A DNA stretch of 64,000 bases from Membranihabitans maritimus (GCF_021729145.1 NZ_JAJSLW010000012.1:124001-188000); one strand, 5' to 3'; shown: positions 43,799 to 54,034, counted from the stretch's first letter. Notes: generated by a model from the sequence alone, not told the origin. Made by a program: numbers and translations.

Positions 43799-43956
43799 AT
43801 TTAGTTTTTAACCAGGTTGCTATGATAAAGAATAAAAAATACAGGTTGCGAAAATGAATTTTGTGCTTGGCTATTTAGGGTTGATTTTGATCGCTGGTGA
43901 TAGTGTCATAATAAACTCAATTTGGTTTAGCTACAGGAATAAAAAATGTACTATTG

Positions 43957-45348
43957 ATGAAGATAAAAACAACAGTGATAACGATGCTTGCTGACCAGTT
44001 AACCCCGGTTAGTGCTTTTTTGAAAATAAGAGATATTGCGGGTAATCCTTCTCTTTTAGAGAGTAATGATTATCAATCATTTGAAAATTCACGGTCTTTT
44101 GTGGGATTTGATCCTTTAATTGAATTTTATACTGAGGATGATCGGTTGATTATTGATACCTTAGGAAGAAAAGAAAGTATCGCTTTTTCAGAACAAACCA
44201 AATTACCAGATCTTTTGGATCAAGTGCGTAAAAAAATTACGGTTTCAGGTGATGATTCTGAAGTGAATGGTTTCTTTGGACATATCAATTTTGAAGGAGT
44301 ACGATATTTTGATACGCTGGAATTTGAAAGTCTTGAAAATGAATTTACAGTTCCGGATATCCATTATTTTTTCTATAGATATATTATTGTATTTGACCAT
44401 TATCGGGATGAACTGGTCCTTATCGAAAACAGGCCCGAAGATGAGCCATCCGATATCATGAAAATTCGTAAAATCTTACTAATGGGACATTACGAAGAAA
44501 AGTCTTTCACATGTGATGGCCCTGAGACCAGCGATATGACTGATGATGAGTATATGGAATTGGTGGAAAAAGGGAAGCATCATTGTAAAGTGGGGGATGT
44601 GTTTCAAATTGTTTTATCACGCAAATTTATTCAACCTTACAAAGGGGATGATTTTTCCGTATACAGGGTACTACGGTCTATCAATCCATCGCCTTACCTT
44701 TATTATTTTGATTTTGGTACATACCGAATTTTTGGTTCTTCCCCTGAATCCCAGTTGATTATAAAAGAAGGTAAAGCGCAGGTGAATCCTATAGCGGGGA
44801 CATACAGGAGAAGCGGAAATGATGTGGAGGATTCCAGGAGAGCTGTTGAGTTAAGTAAGGATCCAAAGGAAGTCTCTGAACATACGATGCTCGTTGATTT
44901 AGCCCGCAATGATCTTGGACGTCATACCGATAATGTAGAGGTAAAATCCCTTATGGAGGTACAGTATTTCAGTCATGTTATTCACCTTGTATCGACAGTA
45001 GAGGGAAAATTACCAAAAGAGTACAATCCATTTCGTGTTTATGGAGATACTTTTCCTGCAGGTACATTATCGGGGGCTCCTAAAATTATGGCTATGGAAT
45101 TGATAAATAAATATGAACATTCTACCCGGCACTTCTATGGTGGGGGAATTGGATATTTTGGATTGGATGGAAGTATTACACAGGCTATTGTTATCCGTTC
45201 ATTTTTGAGTCACGATAGTATATTGTATAGTCGAGCAGGTGCCGGAGTGGTTATTAGCAGTAAAAAGGAGAAAGAATTACAAGAAGTGAATAATAAATTA
45301 GCTGCACTAAAATCAGCACTGAAAAAAGCTGAAGAAATATTTAGTTGA
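43957..45348 (+). CDS. trpE: Anthranilate synthase component I
   Basis: Converts chorismate to anthranilate with ammonia from TrpG, the first committed step of tryptophan synthesis; 463 residues. The feedback-inhibition motif LLES is visible in NPSLLESNDYQSFENSRSFVG. The chorismate-binding half has GDVFQIVLSRKF, NPSPYLYYFDFG, IAGTYRRSG, DLARNDLGRH, FPAGTLSGAPKIMAMELI and YGGGIGYFGLDGS, all standard for the family. The start is ATG 43957; a TTG one codon earlier is an alternative, as is ATG 43984. It is first in the trp operon, 159 bp after the attenuator. Confidence 0.97.
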   Translation: MKIKTTVITMLADQLTPVSAFLKIRDIAGNPSLLESNDYQSFENSRSFVGFDPLIEFYTEDDRLIIDTLGRKESIAFSEQTKLPDLLDQVRKKITVSGDDSEVNGFFGHINFEGVRYFDTLEFESLENEFTVPDIHYFFYRYIIVFDHYRDELVLIENRPEDEPSDIMKIRKILLMGHYEEKSFTCDGPETSDMTDDEYMELVEKGKHHCKVGDVFQIVLSRKFIQPYKGDDFSVYRVLRSINPSPYLYYFDFGTYRIFGSSPESQLIIKEGKAQVNPIAGTYRRSGNDVEDSRRAVELSKDPKEVSEHTMLVDLARNDLGRHTDNVEVKSLMEVQYFSHVIHLVSTVEGKLPKEYNPFRVYGDTFPAGTLSGAPKIMAMELINKYEHSTRHFYGGGIGYFGLDGSITQAIVIRSFLSHDSILYSRAGAGVVISSKKEKELQEVNNKLAALKSALKKAEEIFS

Positions 45349-45476
45349 AATTACAATTATATTTGGAAAGTACAAATAGGTATCAATAAGTAAGTATAGA
45401 CAGCAAAAAAATAATCATCAAACGACAACTGTCAAGTCCCGGATGATTCTGTTTAATAAACAAATTCCGAAATCCA

Positions 45477-45818
45477 ATGAAAAATATTAACGATAAAATT
45501 AACAACTTGGAAGACAGGACATTTCAGATCGCTATGAGGAACCCAGTATATGGAAATAGATTATCTAAGAATACCGGAGTTATAGAGGATCTTAATCAGG
45601 CTATCCAATCTACTGGGGCTATAGAGGTAAATTATCGGGAGGTCAAGGATTCACTTAGTACAAAAGATTTCAGGATAAGTATGAAAATTACACAAAAAGG
45701 AGCGACGGAAAGTACTTATTTTCTGCCCTCGATTAACGATACGAATCCGGGAGGTACGGGAAAGGAAGCAATTGAACTTAAAATGATCATATCTTCTATT
45801 CTTTCAAAGAGTATTTAA
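45477..45818 (+). CDS. Hypothetical protein inside the trp operon
   Basis: A 113-residue frame between trpE and trpG on the same strand, with gaps of 128 and 112 bp on either side. It is soluble, without signal peptide or membrane segment. The composition is polar, with MKNINDKINNLEDRTFQIAMRNP at the start and a C-terminal helix (KEAIELKMIISSILSKSI). No family was recognised. It reads like real coding sequence (no rare-codon runs), but could be a lineage-specific gene. Its position suggests co-transcription with trp genes; no function is proposed. Confidence 0.55.
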   Translation: MKNINDKINNLEDRTFQIAMRNPVYGNRLSKNTGVIEDLNQAIQSTGAIEVNYREVKDSLSTKDFRISMKITQKGATESTYFLPSINDTNPGGTGKEAIELKMIISSILSKSI

Positions 45819-45930
45819 ATCTTTTTTTGATGGGCTGTAGCTTTTTGATTTTGACTTCTAGTTTTTTCTTGGATTTTGAGATTTGTTGATTGGATTTTAA
45901 TTATGAATAGTACATTGAAAATTAGCATAT

Positions 45931-46521
45931 ATGAATGTGATCATTATAGATAATTACGACTCTTTTACGTACAATTTGTACCAATATCTTAAGGAGATAT
46001 CTGATTGTGAAATCGATGTCGTAAGGAACGATAAAATTTCCGTTGAGGAAGTTGGGAAGTACGATATTATTATTCTTTCTCCCGGGCCAGGTGTCCCAGC
46101 GGATGCAGGGAATATGCCGGCTATTTTAAAAAGATATAAATCTGAAAAGCCTATTTTAGGTGTTTGCCTTGGTCACCAGGCCATCGGTGAATTGTATGGT
46201 TCTGAAATTGAAAATTTGGATCAGGTGTACCATGGTGTGGATTGTGGGTTGAATATCGTAGAGGAATGTGGCTTATTCAAAGGAGTGGAATCAGGAAATA
46301 AGGTAGGTAGATATCATTCCTGGATAATAAAGAAAGGAACAACACCAGAGGAGTTAATTGTCACAGCAGAGGATAATAATGGAGAGATAATGGCGGTGCG
46401 TCACAAAACAGATCCAGTCTATGGTGTTCAATTTCATCCTGAATCTATTTTGACACCCCAGGGAAAGATGGTCCTCATAAATTTTTTGGAAATAGCAAAG
46501 GATTTTATTAAAAACCGGTAG
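45931..46521 (+). CDS. trpG: Anthranilate synthase component II (glutamine amidotransferase)
   Basis: Releases ammonia from glutamine for TrpE, 196 residues. The class I amidotransferase triad is C79 in ILGVCLGHQAIG with H169 and E171 in VYGVQFHPESILT. The N-terminal IIIDNYDSFTYNLYQYL and LSPGPGVPADAG are also typical. Separate from TrpD (not fused, unlike E. coli). One base separates it from trpD. Confidence 0.97.
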   Translation: MNVIIIDNYDSFTYNLYQYLKEISDCEIDVVRNDKISVEEVGKYDIIILSPGPGVPADAGNMPAILKRYKSEKPILGVCLGHQAIGELYGSEIENLDQVYHGVDCGLNIVEECGLFKGVESGNKVGRYHSWIIKKGTTPEELIVTAEDNNGEIMAVRHKTDPVYGVQFHPESILTPQGKMVLINFLEIAKDFIKNR

Positions 46522-46522
46522 C

Positions 46523-47515
46523 ATGAAAGATATTTTGGAAAAACTATTTAATGGTGAGTTATTACCTAGTGAAACTACCTATGATATTATGAAGGAAATA
46601 GGTACGGGAAATTTAACGAATGAAGAATTAGCATCGCTTTTGACTGTGTACAGAATGCGTCCCATTTCTTCCGGGGAATTTGCCGGGTTTAGGGAGGCCC
46701 TATATGATTTAAGTAAAAAAGTAAATTTGGAATTTGAGAACAGAATTGATATTGTCGGTTCCGGTGGCGATGGGAAGAATTCCTTTAATATTTCTACATT
46801 ATCTTGTTTTGTAGTAGCGGGTGCAGGGTATAAAGTGAGTAAGCACGGAAATTATGCGGCTTCGTCTATTTCTGGTTCTTCCAATTTACTTCAATCGCTG
46901 GGGTATGTATTTACGGATAGTGAAGATACATTAAACCGACAATTGGATAAGGCAAATCTTTGTTTTTTGCATGCTCCATTATTTCACCCGGCAATGAAAT
47001 TTGTTGCTCCAGTGCGCAAGGCCATGAAAGTGAAGACATTTTTTAATATCATTGGCCCCACTGTTAATCCAAGTAAACCCCAAGCATATTTACTAGGGGC
47101 CTATAGCGAAGAAGTGGCTGATTTGTATAGTGATGTGATGGGTCAAGCCGGATATGATATTACCGTAGTTCACAATATTGACGGATACGATGAAATATCA
47201 TTAACTGACCGCTTTATCCGTATTACAAATTCATCAAAAGACATATTTAGTCCGGAGGAAATAGGGTTTGACTTGTTAAAACAAGAAGAACTATATTGTG
47301 GTGATTCAGTTGATGATGCAAAGCAAATATTTTTGAATGTATTGGATCGTTCATCTACTAAAGCCCAACGAGATGTAGTTATTGTAAACAGTGCTTTCGC
47401 CATCCAGACGTTGAACCCAGAAAAATCATTGGATGAATGTCGTCTTGAAGCTGAAGAAAGTATAGATAGGGGGAATGCCAGAAGTATTTTGAAAAACCTT
47501 TTAAATAACCAGTAA
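46523..47515 (+). CDS. trpD: Anthranilate phosphoribosyltransferase
   Basis: Attaches phosphoribose from PRPP to anthranilate, 330 residues. The PRPP-binding loop reads GSGGDGKNSFNIST (around residue 76; the usual form is GTGGDG). SKHGNYAASSISGSSNLLQSLG and FLHAPLFHPAMKFVAPVRKAM, NIIGPTVNPSKPQAYLLGAYS follow in the family order. Starts 1 base after trpG and overlaps trpC by 1 base, within the trp operon. Confidence 0.96.
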   Translation: MKDILEKLFNGELLPSETTYDIMKEIGTGNLTNEELASLLTVYRMRPISSGEFAGFREALYDLSKKVNLEFENRIDIVGSGGDGKNSFNISTLSCFVVAGAGYKVSKHGNYAASSISGSSNLLQSLGYVFTDSEDTLNRQLDKANLCFLHAPLFHPAMKFVAPVRKAMKVKTFFNIIGPTVNPSKPQAYLLGAYSEEVADLYSDVMGQAGYDITVVHNIDGYDEISLTDRFIRITNSSKDIFSPEEIGFDLLKQEELYCGDSVDDAKQIFLNVLDRSSTKAQRDVVIVNSAFAIQTLNPEKSLDECRLEAEESIDRGNARSILKNLLNNQ

Positions 47516-48327
47516 TGGATATATTGGAGAAAATAAAGAATTCTAAAATTGAGGAAGTCCGGGAAAAGAAGGCATTGTATCCTGTTTCGTTATTGCAGAA
47601 GAGCCCTTATTTTCAATCAGATTGTGTTTCTTTTTCGACGTATATAAAAAGGCCGGATAAATCTGGTGTCATAGCGGAATTTAAAAGGAAATCGCCTTCT
47701 GAAGGTTTTATCAACCAATACGCATCCGTGGAAGAAATATCGATAGGATATATGCAGTCAGGGGCTTCAGGGTTGAGTGTATTAACAGATGAAGTGTATT
47801 TTGGCGGTTCATCTAAAGACCTTTCGATAGCGAGGGAATTCAACTATTGTCCAATTTTACGTAAGGATTTTATAGTAGATGAATATCAGATTATAGAGGC
47901 ACGTTCTATTGGAGCCGATGTAATTTTACTTATCGCCGAAATTCTAACAAAAGAGCAGATTGCCACCCTATCCAGGACTGCTCAGAACATGGGGTTGGAA
48001 GTATTGATGGAACTGCATTCTGAAGAACACATTGAAAAAATTTCGGACAATGTAAATGTTGTGGGTGTGAATAATAGGAATCTGAAGAATTTTTCTGTGG
48101 ATATAAAGTATTCACTTGATATTTTTGATAAGATCCCTAAAGATAAAGTGAAGATATCTGAGAGTGGAATCAAGAATGCCAGTGATATGCTTACTTTGTA
48201 TGAAAAGGGATATGATGGGTTTTTGATTGGTACTCAATTTATGAAATCTGATAATCCGGTAAAAGCTTGCAGGTCACTCATTGAAGAATTTGAAGAGCTA
48301 AAGCTCTCCTTGGCCGAGGTTAAGTAA
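47515..48327 (+). CDS. trpC: Indole-3-glycerol phosphate synthase
   Basis: Closes the indole ring from carboxyphenylaminodeoxyribulose phosphate; TIM-barrel of 270 residues. Motifs are IAEFKRKSPSEG (phosphate/substrate lysine), SGLSVLTDEVYFGGSS, CPILRKDFIVDEYQIIEARSIGADVILLI, VGVNNRNLKNFSVD, and SESGIKNASD. Not fused to TrpF. It overlaps the trpD stop by one base (TAATG). Confidence 0.97.
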   Translation: MDILEKIKNSKIEEVREKKALYPVSLLQKSPYFQSDCVSFSTYIKRPDKSGVIAEFKRKSPSEGFINQYASVEEISIGYMQSGASGLSVLTDEVYFGGSSKDLSIAREFNYCPILRKDFIVDEYQIIEARSIGADVILLIAEILTKEQIATLSRTAQNMGLEVLMELHSEEHIEKISDNVNVVGVNNRNLKNFSVDIKYSLDIFDKIPKDKVKISESGIKNASDMLTLYEKGYDGFLIGTQFMKSDNPVKACRSLIEEFEELKLSLAEVK

Positions 48328-48371
48328 TCTGTATTTTAGTACCTTAAATTGGTTTAAAGATATTGAATAAA

Positions 48372-49010
48372 ATGGGCAAGTTGAAAATAAAAGTTTGTGG
48401 GATGACCCAAGCGGGCAATATTGCTGATTTAGCCAGGCTGGACGTTGATTTTATCGGATTTATTTTCTACAATAAATCAAGTCGCTTTGTTTCTGAACTG
48501 GAGGATGTAATGATTCCTCACATACAAAAAGTTGGTGTATTCGTAAATGAGGATAGATCAGTAATGGATGATACGATTGCATTGTATGATCTGGATTGTG
48601 TGCAATTGCACGGTGACGAATCATTGGAAGTATGTCAATGGGCTATGGAAAGGGGAGTAGTTGTTTTCAAGGCTGTGAGTATAGGTGAAGATTTTGATTT
48701 TGAAACTTTGGAACCATATAGCGGATTTGTTGACTATTTTATTTTTGATGCCAAAGGGCCGAAGCGGGGAGGTAATGGGGTCCCATTTGATTGGAACAAA
48801 TTGTCAGAATATAAGGGGAAAGTTCCCTTTTTTCTCAGTGGAGGAATTGGGCCCGGGATGGTGAATGATATTAAAAAAATTAAACACCCGCAATTATATG
48901 GGCTTGATATTAATAGTAGGTTTGAGATATCACCCGGGTTGAAGAATGTGGAAAGTGTTAAGCAGTTTTTGGTAGAATTGGAGGAGATGGATTCAAATAT
49001 TTTACAATAG
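48372..49010 (+). CDS. trpF: Phosphoribosylanthranilate isomerase
   Basis: Isomerises phosphoribosylanthranilate; small TIM barrel of 212 residues from ATG 48372 (a TTG at 48363 adds three). The catalytic cysteine is C9 in KIKVCGMTQ. VDFIGFIFYNKSSRFV, KVGVFVNE, VQLHGDES and PFFLSGGIGPGMV, ending in YGLDINSRFEISPGLK (catalytic Asp), match the family. It follows trpC after 44 bp in the operon. Confidence 0.96.
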   Translation: MGKLKIKVCGMTQAGNIADLARLDVDFIGFIFYNKSSRFVSELEDVMIPHIQKVGVFVNEDRSVMDDTIALYDLDCVQLHGDESLEVCQWAMERGVVVFKAVSIGEDFDFETLEPYSGFVDYFIFDAKGPKRGGNGVPFDWNKLSEYKGKVPFFLSGGIGPGMVNDIKKIKHPQLYGLDINSRFEISPGLKNVESVKQFLVELEEMDSNILQ

Positions 49011-49142
49011 AATTTCAATTTGTCTGGCGTAGCTTATAATGGATTTTACTCGAAGTTAGGCCTTCGGAATATACAAATTCTTAATTATGAAGATACATAA
49101 AATGGTCTTTAGATCTTTCGTTGGAGACAAAAAATACAGTAC

Positions 49143-50327
49143 ATGAAATATACAATTGATAAAAAAGGATTTTACGGTAATTTTGGTGGTGCTTTTATTC
49201 CTGAAATGCTACATTCCAATGTTACTGAACTTCAGGAAAACTATCTTGGAATAATGCAGGAGAAAAGTTTTCAGAAAGAATTCAGATATTTGCTCAAACA
49301 TTACACGGGCAGACCATCTCCGTTGTATTATGCCCATCGATTATCGGATAAATACCATACAAATATTTATCTCAAAAGGGAAGACCTGAATCACACAGGG
49401 GCTCATAAAATTAACAATACGATAGGCCAAATCCTCATGGCCAAGAAACTTGGTAAAACGAGGATTATAGCTGAGACCGGCGCTGGTCAGCATGGTGTTG
49501 CCACCGCAACTGTGTGTGCACTTATGGGGCTGGAGTGTATAGTTTATATGGGTGAGGTAGATATTGAAAGACAGAAGCCTAATGTTTTTAGAATGAAGAT
49601 GTTAGGAGCTGAGGTTCGTCCTGCTACCAGTGGAAGTAAAACTTTAAAGGATGCAACTAATGAAGCTATCAGGGACTGGATTAATAACCCTCTCGATACG
49701 TTTTATATTATTGGGTCAGTAGTTGGTCCGCATCCCTATCCGGACATGGTTGCGCGCTTCCAATCTGTCATAAGTGAAGAAATGAAGCAACAAATGCAGG
49801 AACTCGAGGGAAAACCCAATCCGGATCGGATTATTGCCTGTGTAGGCGGAGGATCTAATGCTGCCGGTGCTTATTATCATTATCTGGATGATGAGGATGT
49901 TGAATTGGTTTCTGTAGAAGCCGGAGGTGAAGGTATTCATTCAGGAAGGTCGGCGGCAACATCTATTTTGGGTACAGAGGGAATTATCCACGGTAGCAGG
50001 ACGCTCTTGATGCAGACTGAAGATGGTCAAATAATTGAACCTCATTCTATTTCTGCCGGTCTTGATTACCCGGGAATAGGACCTATGCATGCTCATTTGA
50101 TAAAATCCGGGCGTGCCCAAGTCCTCTCTATCGAGGATGGAGAAGCACTGGAAGCTGCTCTGGAGCTAAGTCAACTAGAGGGAATTATTCCGGCGTTGGA
50201 ATCTTCTCATGCATTGGCTGCCCTTAATTATTTGGAATTGAAAGAGAACGAAATATCTATTATATGTTTGAGTGGAAGGGGTGACAAAGACCTCCAGACT
50301 TATATGAAATTTATGGGTAATGAATAG
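49143..50327 (+). CDS. trpB: Tryptophan synthase beta chain (classical TrpB1)
   Basis: Joins indole and serine to tryptophan in the alpha2beta2 complex, 394 residues. PLP lysine K89 in [26 protein letters not shown] at the N-terminus, [41 protein letters not shown] (phosphate loop) and [14 protein letters not shown] follow. This is the standard partner of TrpA, which it overlaps by 8 bp. A second, TrpB2-type paralogue lies at 16908. Confidence 0.97.
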   Translation: MKYTIDKKGFYGNFGGAFIPEMLHSNVTELQENYLGIMQEKSFQKEFRYLLKHYTGRPSPLYYAHRLSDKYHTNIYLKREDLNHTGAHKINNTIGQILMAKKLGKTRIIAETGAGQHGVATATVCALMGLECIVYMGEVDIERQKPNVFRMKMLGAEVRPATSGSKTLKDATNEAIRDWINNPLDTFYIIGSVVGPHPYPDMVARFQSVISEEMKQQMQELEGKPNPDRIIACVGGGSNAAGAYYHYLDDEDVELVSVEAGGEGIHSGRSAATSILGTEGIIHGSRTLLMQTEDGQIIEPHSISAGLDYPGIGPMHAHLIKSGRAQVLSIEDGEALEAALELSQLEGIIPALESSHALAALNYLELKENEISIICLSGRGDKDLQTYMKFMGNE

Positions 50328-51102
50328 GTTAAAGAAAGTTTTTGAGAATAGTAAAGGAAAGTTATTGAATATTTATTTTACTGCTGGATACCCCAGGCTT
50401 GACGATACGGAGGTTACCTTGAAAGCTTTGATCGAAGAGGGAGTGGATATGATTGAAATAGGGATGCCCTATTCCGATCCCATGGCAGATGGTCCTACCA
50501 TTCAAGAAAGTAGTAAAATTGCATTAGATAATGGATTGACTATAAACACCTTATTTAATCAGGTCGAAAGTATGGCAAAAAATACTAATACGCCTTTTAT
50601 ATTAATGGGGTATTTAAACCAAATGATGCAATTCGGAGTGGAAAGGTTTTTGGATAGATGTGTTGAATGTAGCATTGAAACATTGATAATTCCTGACCTT
50701 CCGCCGGATCTTTACCATGAAGAATATAAGTCTCTTTTCGATGAGAAAGGAGTTTCCGTCGTTTTTCTTATTACCCCTCAGACCAGCAAAGAACGAATTC
50801 AATATATAGACTCTATATCCAATTCCTTTATTTATGTGGTATCGGATTCTTCTATCACCGGGAAGACCAAAGAAATTTCTAGTGAACAACAGGAATATTT
50901 TCAGAGGATCCGCGATATGAAGTTGAATAACCCTATAATGATTGGTTTTGGAATCTCGGATAACAAAAGTTTTGAAAATGCTGTCGCTTATGCCGATGGA
51001 GCCATAATCGGGAGTGCGTTTATCAAAGCAATTGGTAATAAAAAAGAAGATCAATCCATAGTCGATGTTGTACGTAATTTTGTTAACGATATAAAGGGAT
51101 AA
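50320..51102 (+). CDS. trpA: Tryptophan synthase alpha chain
   Basis: Cleaves indole-3-glycerol phosphate to indole, which is channelled to TrpB. 260 residues. The catalytic E46 and D57 are both present in [53 protein letters not shown] and [20 protein letters not shown] follow. Overlaps trpB by 8 bp, so the two subunits are translationally coupled. Confidence 0.96.
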   Translation: MNRLKKVFENSKGKLLNIYFTAGYPRLDDTEVTLKALIEEGVDMIEIGMPYSDPMADGPTIQESSKIALDNGLTINTLFNQVESMAKNTNTPFILMGYLNQMMQFGVERFLDRCVECSIETLIIPDLPPDLYHEEYKSLFDEKGVSVVFLITPQTSKERIQYIDSISNSFIYVVSDSSITGKTKEISSEQQEYFQRIRDMKLNNPIMIGFGISDNKSFENAVAYADGAIIGSAFIKAIGNKKEDQSIVDVVRNFVNDIKG

Positions 51103-51104
51103 TT

Positions 51105-52124
51105 ATGATTATTCAGTTGGAGCACCAAATCAGTGAAGACGAAAAAAAATCTCTATTAAGAGAGCTTGATAAGCTTGTCAAAGGGGGAACAGAAGTAAGT
51201 ACACAGTTTGGCAACTATATTGTGGCCATAGGCCGTTCAGGATTTGATATAAGGAGTATTGGTAATTTACAGGGGGTAAAAGATATTCATAGAGTCAGTG
51301 ATCCCTATAAATTGGTATCCAAGAAGTGGAAATTGGATGAATCTACTATTAAAATTGGAAACAATTGCAGTATTGGTCCCGACTCTTTTACTATAATGGC
51401 CGGTCCTTGTTCGATAGAATCGGAAGAACAAATAAAATCAACTGTACAACATCTGGTAGCCAATAAAATACCGGTAATGCGGGGAGGTGTTTATAAGCCG
51501 AGATCGTCACCGTATTCATTCAGAGGATTGGGGATGGATGGTCTGAAGGTTTTTTATCGCCATTGTCGGGAGCAAGGAATAAAGATTATTACTGAAGTAA
51601 TGATGGTAGAGCAAATAGAGGAAATGTATGATTATGTGGATATATTTCAGGTAGGAGCTCGCAATTCTCAAAATTTTAACTTGCTGGATGCTCTTGGAGG
51701 AGTGGATAAACCGGTTTTGTTGAAAAGGGGAATAAGTGGGACCATACCCGAATTATTGCAGTCAGCAGAGTATATTTTTTCCAACGGTAATGAAAATATA
51801 ATACTATGTGAAAGGGGGATCCGTACCTTTGAGAAGTCATATCGAAACACACTGGATATAAATGCTATAGCGGTATTAAAAGATCGTTCGCATCTTCCGG
51901 TTATTTCAGATCCTTCACACGGCATAGGGGTAAGAAAATATGTAGATAAAGTAGCTATGGCCTCTGTAATGGCCGGTGCGGATGGAGTTATCCTGGAAGT
52001 CCATGAAAAACCGGAAAAAGCCTTTTCCGACGGGCAACAAACGTTGGATTATCTGCAAGCTGAAAAATTGTATAGTAAATTAATGAAATTGTATAAATTA
52101 AGAGAAGATCTTGACCAATTGTAA
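51105..52124 (+). CDS. aroF: 3-deoxy-7-phosphoheptulonate (DAHP) synthase, type I-beta with regulatory domain
   Basis: First enzyme of the shikimate pathway, condensing PEP and erythrose-4-phosphate; 339 residues. The N-terminal ~70 residues form a ferredoxin-like regulatory domain as in Thermotoga DAHP synthase (IIQLEHQISEDEKKSLLRELDKL ... FDIRSIGNLQGVKDI). The barrel starts near residue 88 with FTIMAGPCSIES, RGGVYKPRSSPYSFRGLG, DIFQVGARNSQNFNLL, ILCERGIRTFE and VISDPSHGIGVRKY. It follows trpA after 2 bp, so supply of chorismate precursor is tied to trp expression. Feedback specificity cannot be read from sequence; no chorismate mutase domain is fused. Confidence 0.93.
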   Translation: MIIQLEHQISEDEKKSLLRELDKLVKGGTEVSTQFGNYIVAIGRSGFDIRSIGNLQGVKDIHRVSDPYKLVSKKWKLDESTIKIGNNCSIGPDSFTIMAGPCSIESEEQIKSTVQHLVANKIPVMRGGVYKPRSSPYSFRGLGMDGLKVFYRHCREQGIKIITEVMMVEQIEEMYDYVDIFQVGARNSQNFNLLDALGGVDKPVLLKRGISGTIPELLQSAEYIFSNGNENIILCERGIRTFEKSYRNTLDINAIAVLKDRSHLPVISDPSHGIGVRKYVDKVAMASVMAGADGVILEVHEKPEKAFSDGQQTLDYLQAEKLYSKLMKLYKLREDLDQL

Positions 52125-52157
52125 TTAAAGGAATATGATTACGTTATCTATTTGATT

Positions 52158-53282
52158 ATGACAAATGATAGAATGAGATTTGGGATTTTATTTATTGTAG
52201 TTTATCTCGTTTTGGGATTTCAGGAAGGTAAGGGCCAACAGATTTACGGAAATAACTTCCTGAACATTGGTGTAGGTGCCCGTTCACTAGGAATGGGAAA
52301 AGCTGTAGTCGCTACGGAAAAGTCGGTACAATCGGCATATTGGAATCCGGCTAATTTATCCACATGGGATGGCCCCATGCAATTAAGTGCCATGCACGCC
52401 GTATGGTTTGCAGGGGTGGTAAACTATGATTATCTGGGGTCAGCATTTTCACTTGGAAGTGATGGCAAGTCGTATGGTGGAATTTCACTAATACGTATGG
52501 GCGTTGACGACATCCCAAACACACTTCAATTATTTGATGCAGATGGCAGGATAAATTATTCGAATATCCGTTCTTTTACAGTGGCAGATTATGCGGGACT
52601 AATTACCTATAGCACTCAATTAGGTGACAGCCCCTGGCGAGTAGGAGGGAATGTGAAAATTATCCGGAGAGTATATGGTAGTTTTGCCAAAGCTTGGGGC
52701 GGAGGACTGGATGCGGCCGCTTCCTATTCCGGAGAAAGGTTTCATTTTGGATTTGTAGTGAGGGATATCTCTACTACTACGAATTCATGGTCTTATCAAT
52801 TTACTGATAGTGAAATAGAGATCCTGCAACAACTTGGAAATGTAGTTCCAGAGTCTGCAAGAGAGGTGATTCGTCCAAGTGTCTCTACAGGAATTGCCCA
52901 GGAGTTTGGGTGGAGCGAAGATATGAACTTTACGCTGGCATTGGATGCAGATATTACTTTTGATGGGGTGAGAAATACGCTGGTCGCTTCTGAGACTATG
53001 AGTATTGAACCACATGTAGGGCTCGAAATGAATTCCAGGGATGTTTTGTTTTTACGAGCAGGTATTGCATCAGTCCAAAAGCGAAAAAAAATCAATAATC
53101 CTGAATCCGATGAATACTTTATACAGCCCAATATGGGAATTGGATTGCGATTGGGCAGGGTAAATATCAATTATGCCCTGGCCTTTTTGAATGAAGATGA
53201 TTCCAAGAGTTCATTATCCCACGTATTTTCAGCGATGTATACGCTAAAAGGAAGGGAAGAAGGTGGTGATGGTAATAATTAA
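52158..53282 (+). CDS. PorV/PorQ-family outer-membrane barrel protein
   Basis: Exported barrel protein of 374 residues from ATG 52158. The signal peptide core is FGILFIVVYLVLGF, cleaved before QQIYGNNFLNIGVGARSLGMGKAVVATEKSVQSAYWNPANL, which is the classic PorV/PorQ (UPF0164) opening. The rest alternates amphipathic strands, with a predicted end near YALAFLNEDDS. PorV delivers T9SS substrates; this homologue may be such a factor or a related barrel. It follows the trp operon after 33 bp; no terminator was seen between them, so partial read-through is possible. Confidence 0.85.
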   Translation: MTNDRMRFGILFIVVYLVLGFQEGKGQQIYGNNFLNIGVGARSLGMGKAVVATEKSVQSAYWNPANLSTWDGPMQLSAMHAVWFAGVVNYDYLGSAFSLGSDGKSYGGISLIRMGVDDIPNTLQLFDADGRINYSNIRSFTVADYAGLITYSTQLGDSPWRVGGNVKIIRRVYGSFAKAWGGGLDAAASYSGERFHFGFVVRDISTTTNSWSYQFTDSEIEILQQLGNVVPESAREVIRPSVSTGIAQEFGWSEDMNFTLALDADITFDGVRNTLVASETMSIEPHVGLEMNSRDVLFLRAGIASVQKRKKINNPESDEYFIQPNMGIGLRLGRVNINYALAFLNEDDSKSSLSHVFSAMYTLKGREEGGDGNN

Positions 53283-53299
53283 GCTTTGGTAAATAAGAA

Positions 53300-54034
53300 T
53301 TACATTTTACGCCACTTGCGTAATTGATTCAGTGTCGCCTTAAAGTCTTTTGGAAAAGGAGCTTCAAAATATAATTCTTCTTCCATGCCGGGGTATTTAA
53401 ATTGAATTGAGAATGAATGTAATGGGGTACGAATGAGAATTGGCCTTTCCTCTTTATATTTACCCAGATTGAATTTCCGGTTTCCTTTAATCTCTGACAC
53501 AAAAAATTCAGTTTGATTTCCATATTCCGGGTCTACTAGAAGGGGATGTCCTGCCTCCTGCAAATGGACTCTGATTTGGTGTGTTCTTCCCGTGTCAATT
53601 TTGAGTTCTAAATAAGAATAACTCTCAAAAGCTTCCAGAACCTTATAATGGGTAATGGCGTCTTTACCCTTTTTATTAATTACTACTTTGTTTAAGCCGG
53701 GAAGCTTCAGTATAGGGAAACGCCAGGTACCTGAAGATTCTAAAAACCTTCCCTGAACAAGGGCGCGGTACTTCTTCTCTACTTGTCTGGATTCAAAGAT
53801 TTGATTGAGTACTTTGTGGGCGTCTTCATTGCGAGCAAAGATCATTACACCGGAAGTAAACCTATCGATTCGATGAACGGCATAAATTTCACCGTATTCG
53901 TCTCTTAGAAGTTTTTTTACACTTGCTTCATCGGTAAATCTTTCCGGAACGGATAATACGCCCGGTGATTTATCAACAATTACAAAATCTTTATGAAGAT
54001 ATAATACGTTATATTTCTTTTTCCCTTTGCTCAT
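53300..54034 (-). CDS. RluA-family pseudouridine synthase
   Basis: Isomerises uridine in rRNA or tRNA, 244 residues. Catalytic D57 in the motif VHRIDRFTSGVMIFA. KDFVIVDKSPGVLSVP (start), FPILKL and LKIDTGRTHQIRVHLQEAGHPLLVDPEYG are family signatures. No S4 domain. The target RNA is not known. It overlaps the glycosyltransferase gene by 26 bp (minus-strand operon with GT2 and ribF). Confidence 0.92.
   Translation of the reverse strand: MSKGKKKYNVLYLHKDFVIVDKSPGVLSVPERFTDEASVKKLLRDEYGEIYAVHRIDRFTSGVMIFARNEDAHKVLNQIFESRQVEKKYRALVQGRFLESSGTWRFPILKLPGLNKVVINKKGKDAITHYKVLEAFESYSYLELKIDTGRTHQIRVHLQEAGHPLLVDPEYGNQTEFFVSEIKGNRKFNLGKYKEERPILIRTPLHSFSIQFKYPGMEEELYFEAPFPKDFKATLNQLRKWRKM

Noticed and set aside
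51208-51225. Near-match to a sigma-54 promoter inside the DAHP synthase gene
   Set aside because: TTGGCAACTATATTGT has the first element but GT instead of the required GC, and it is within coding sequence.
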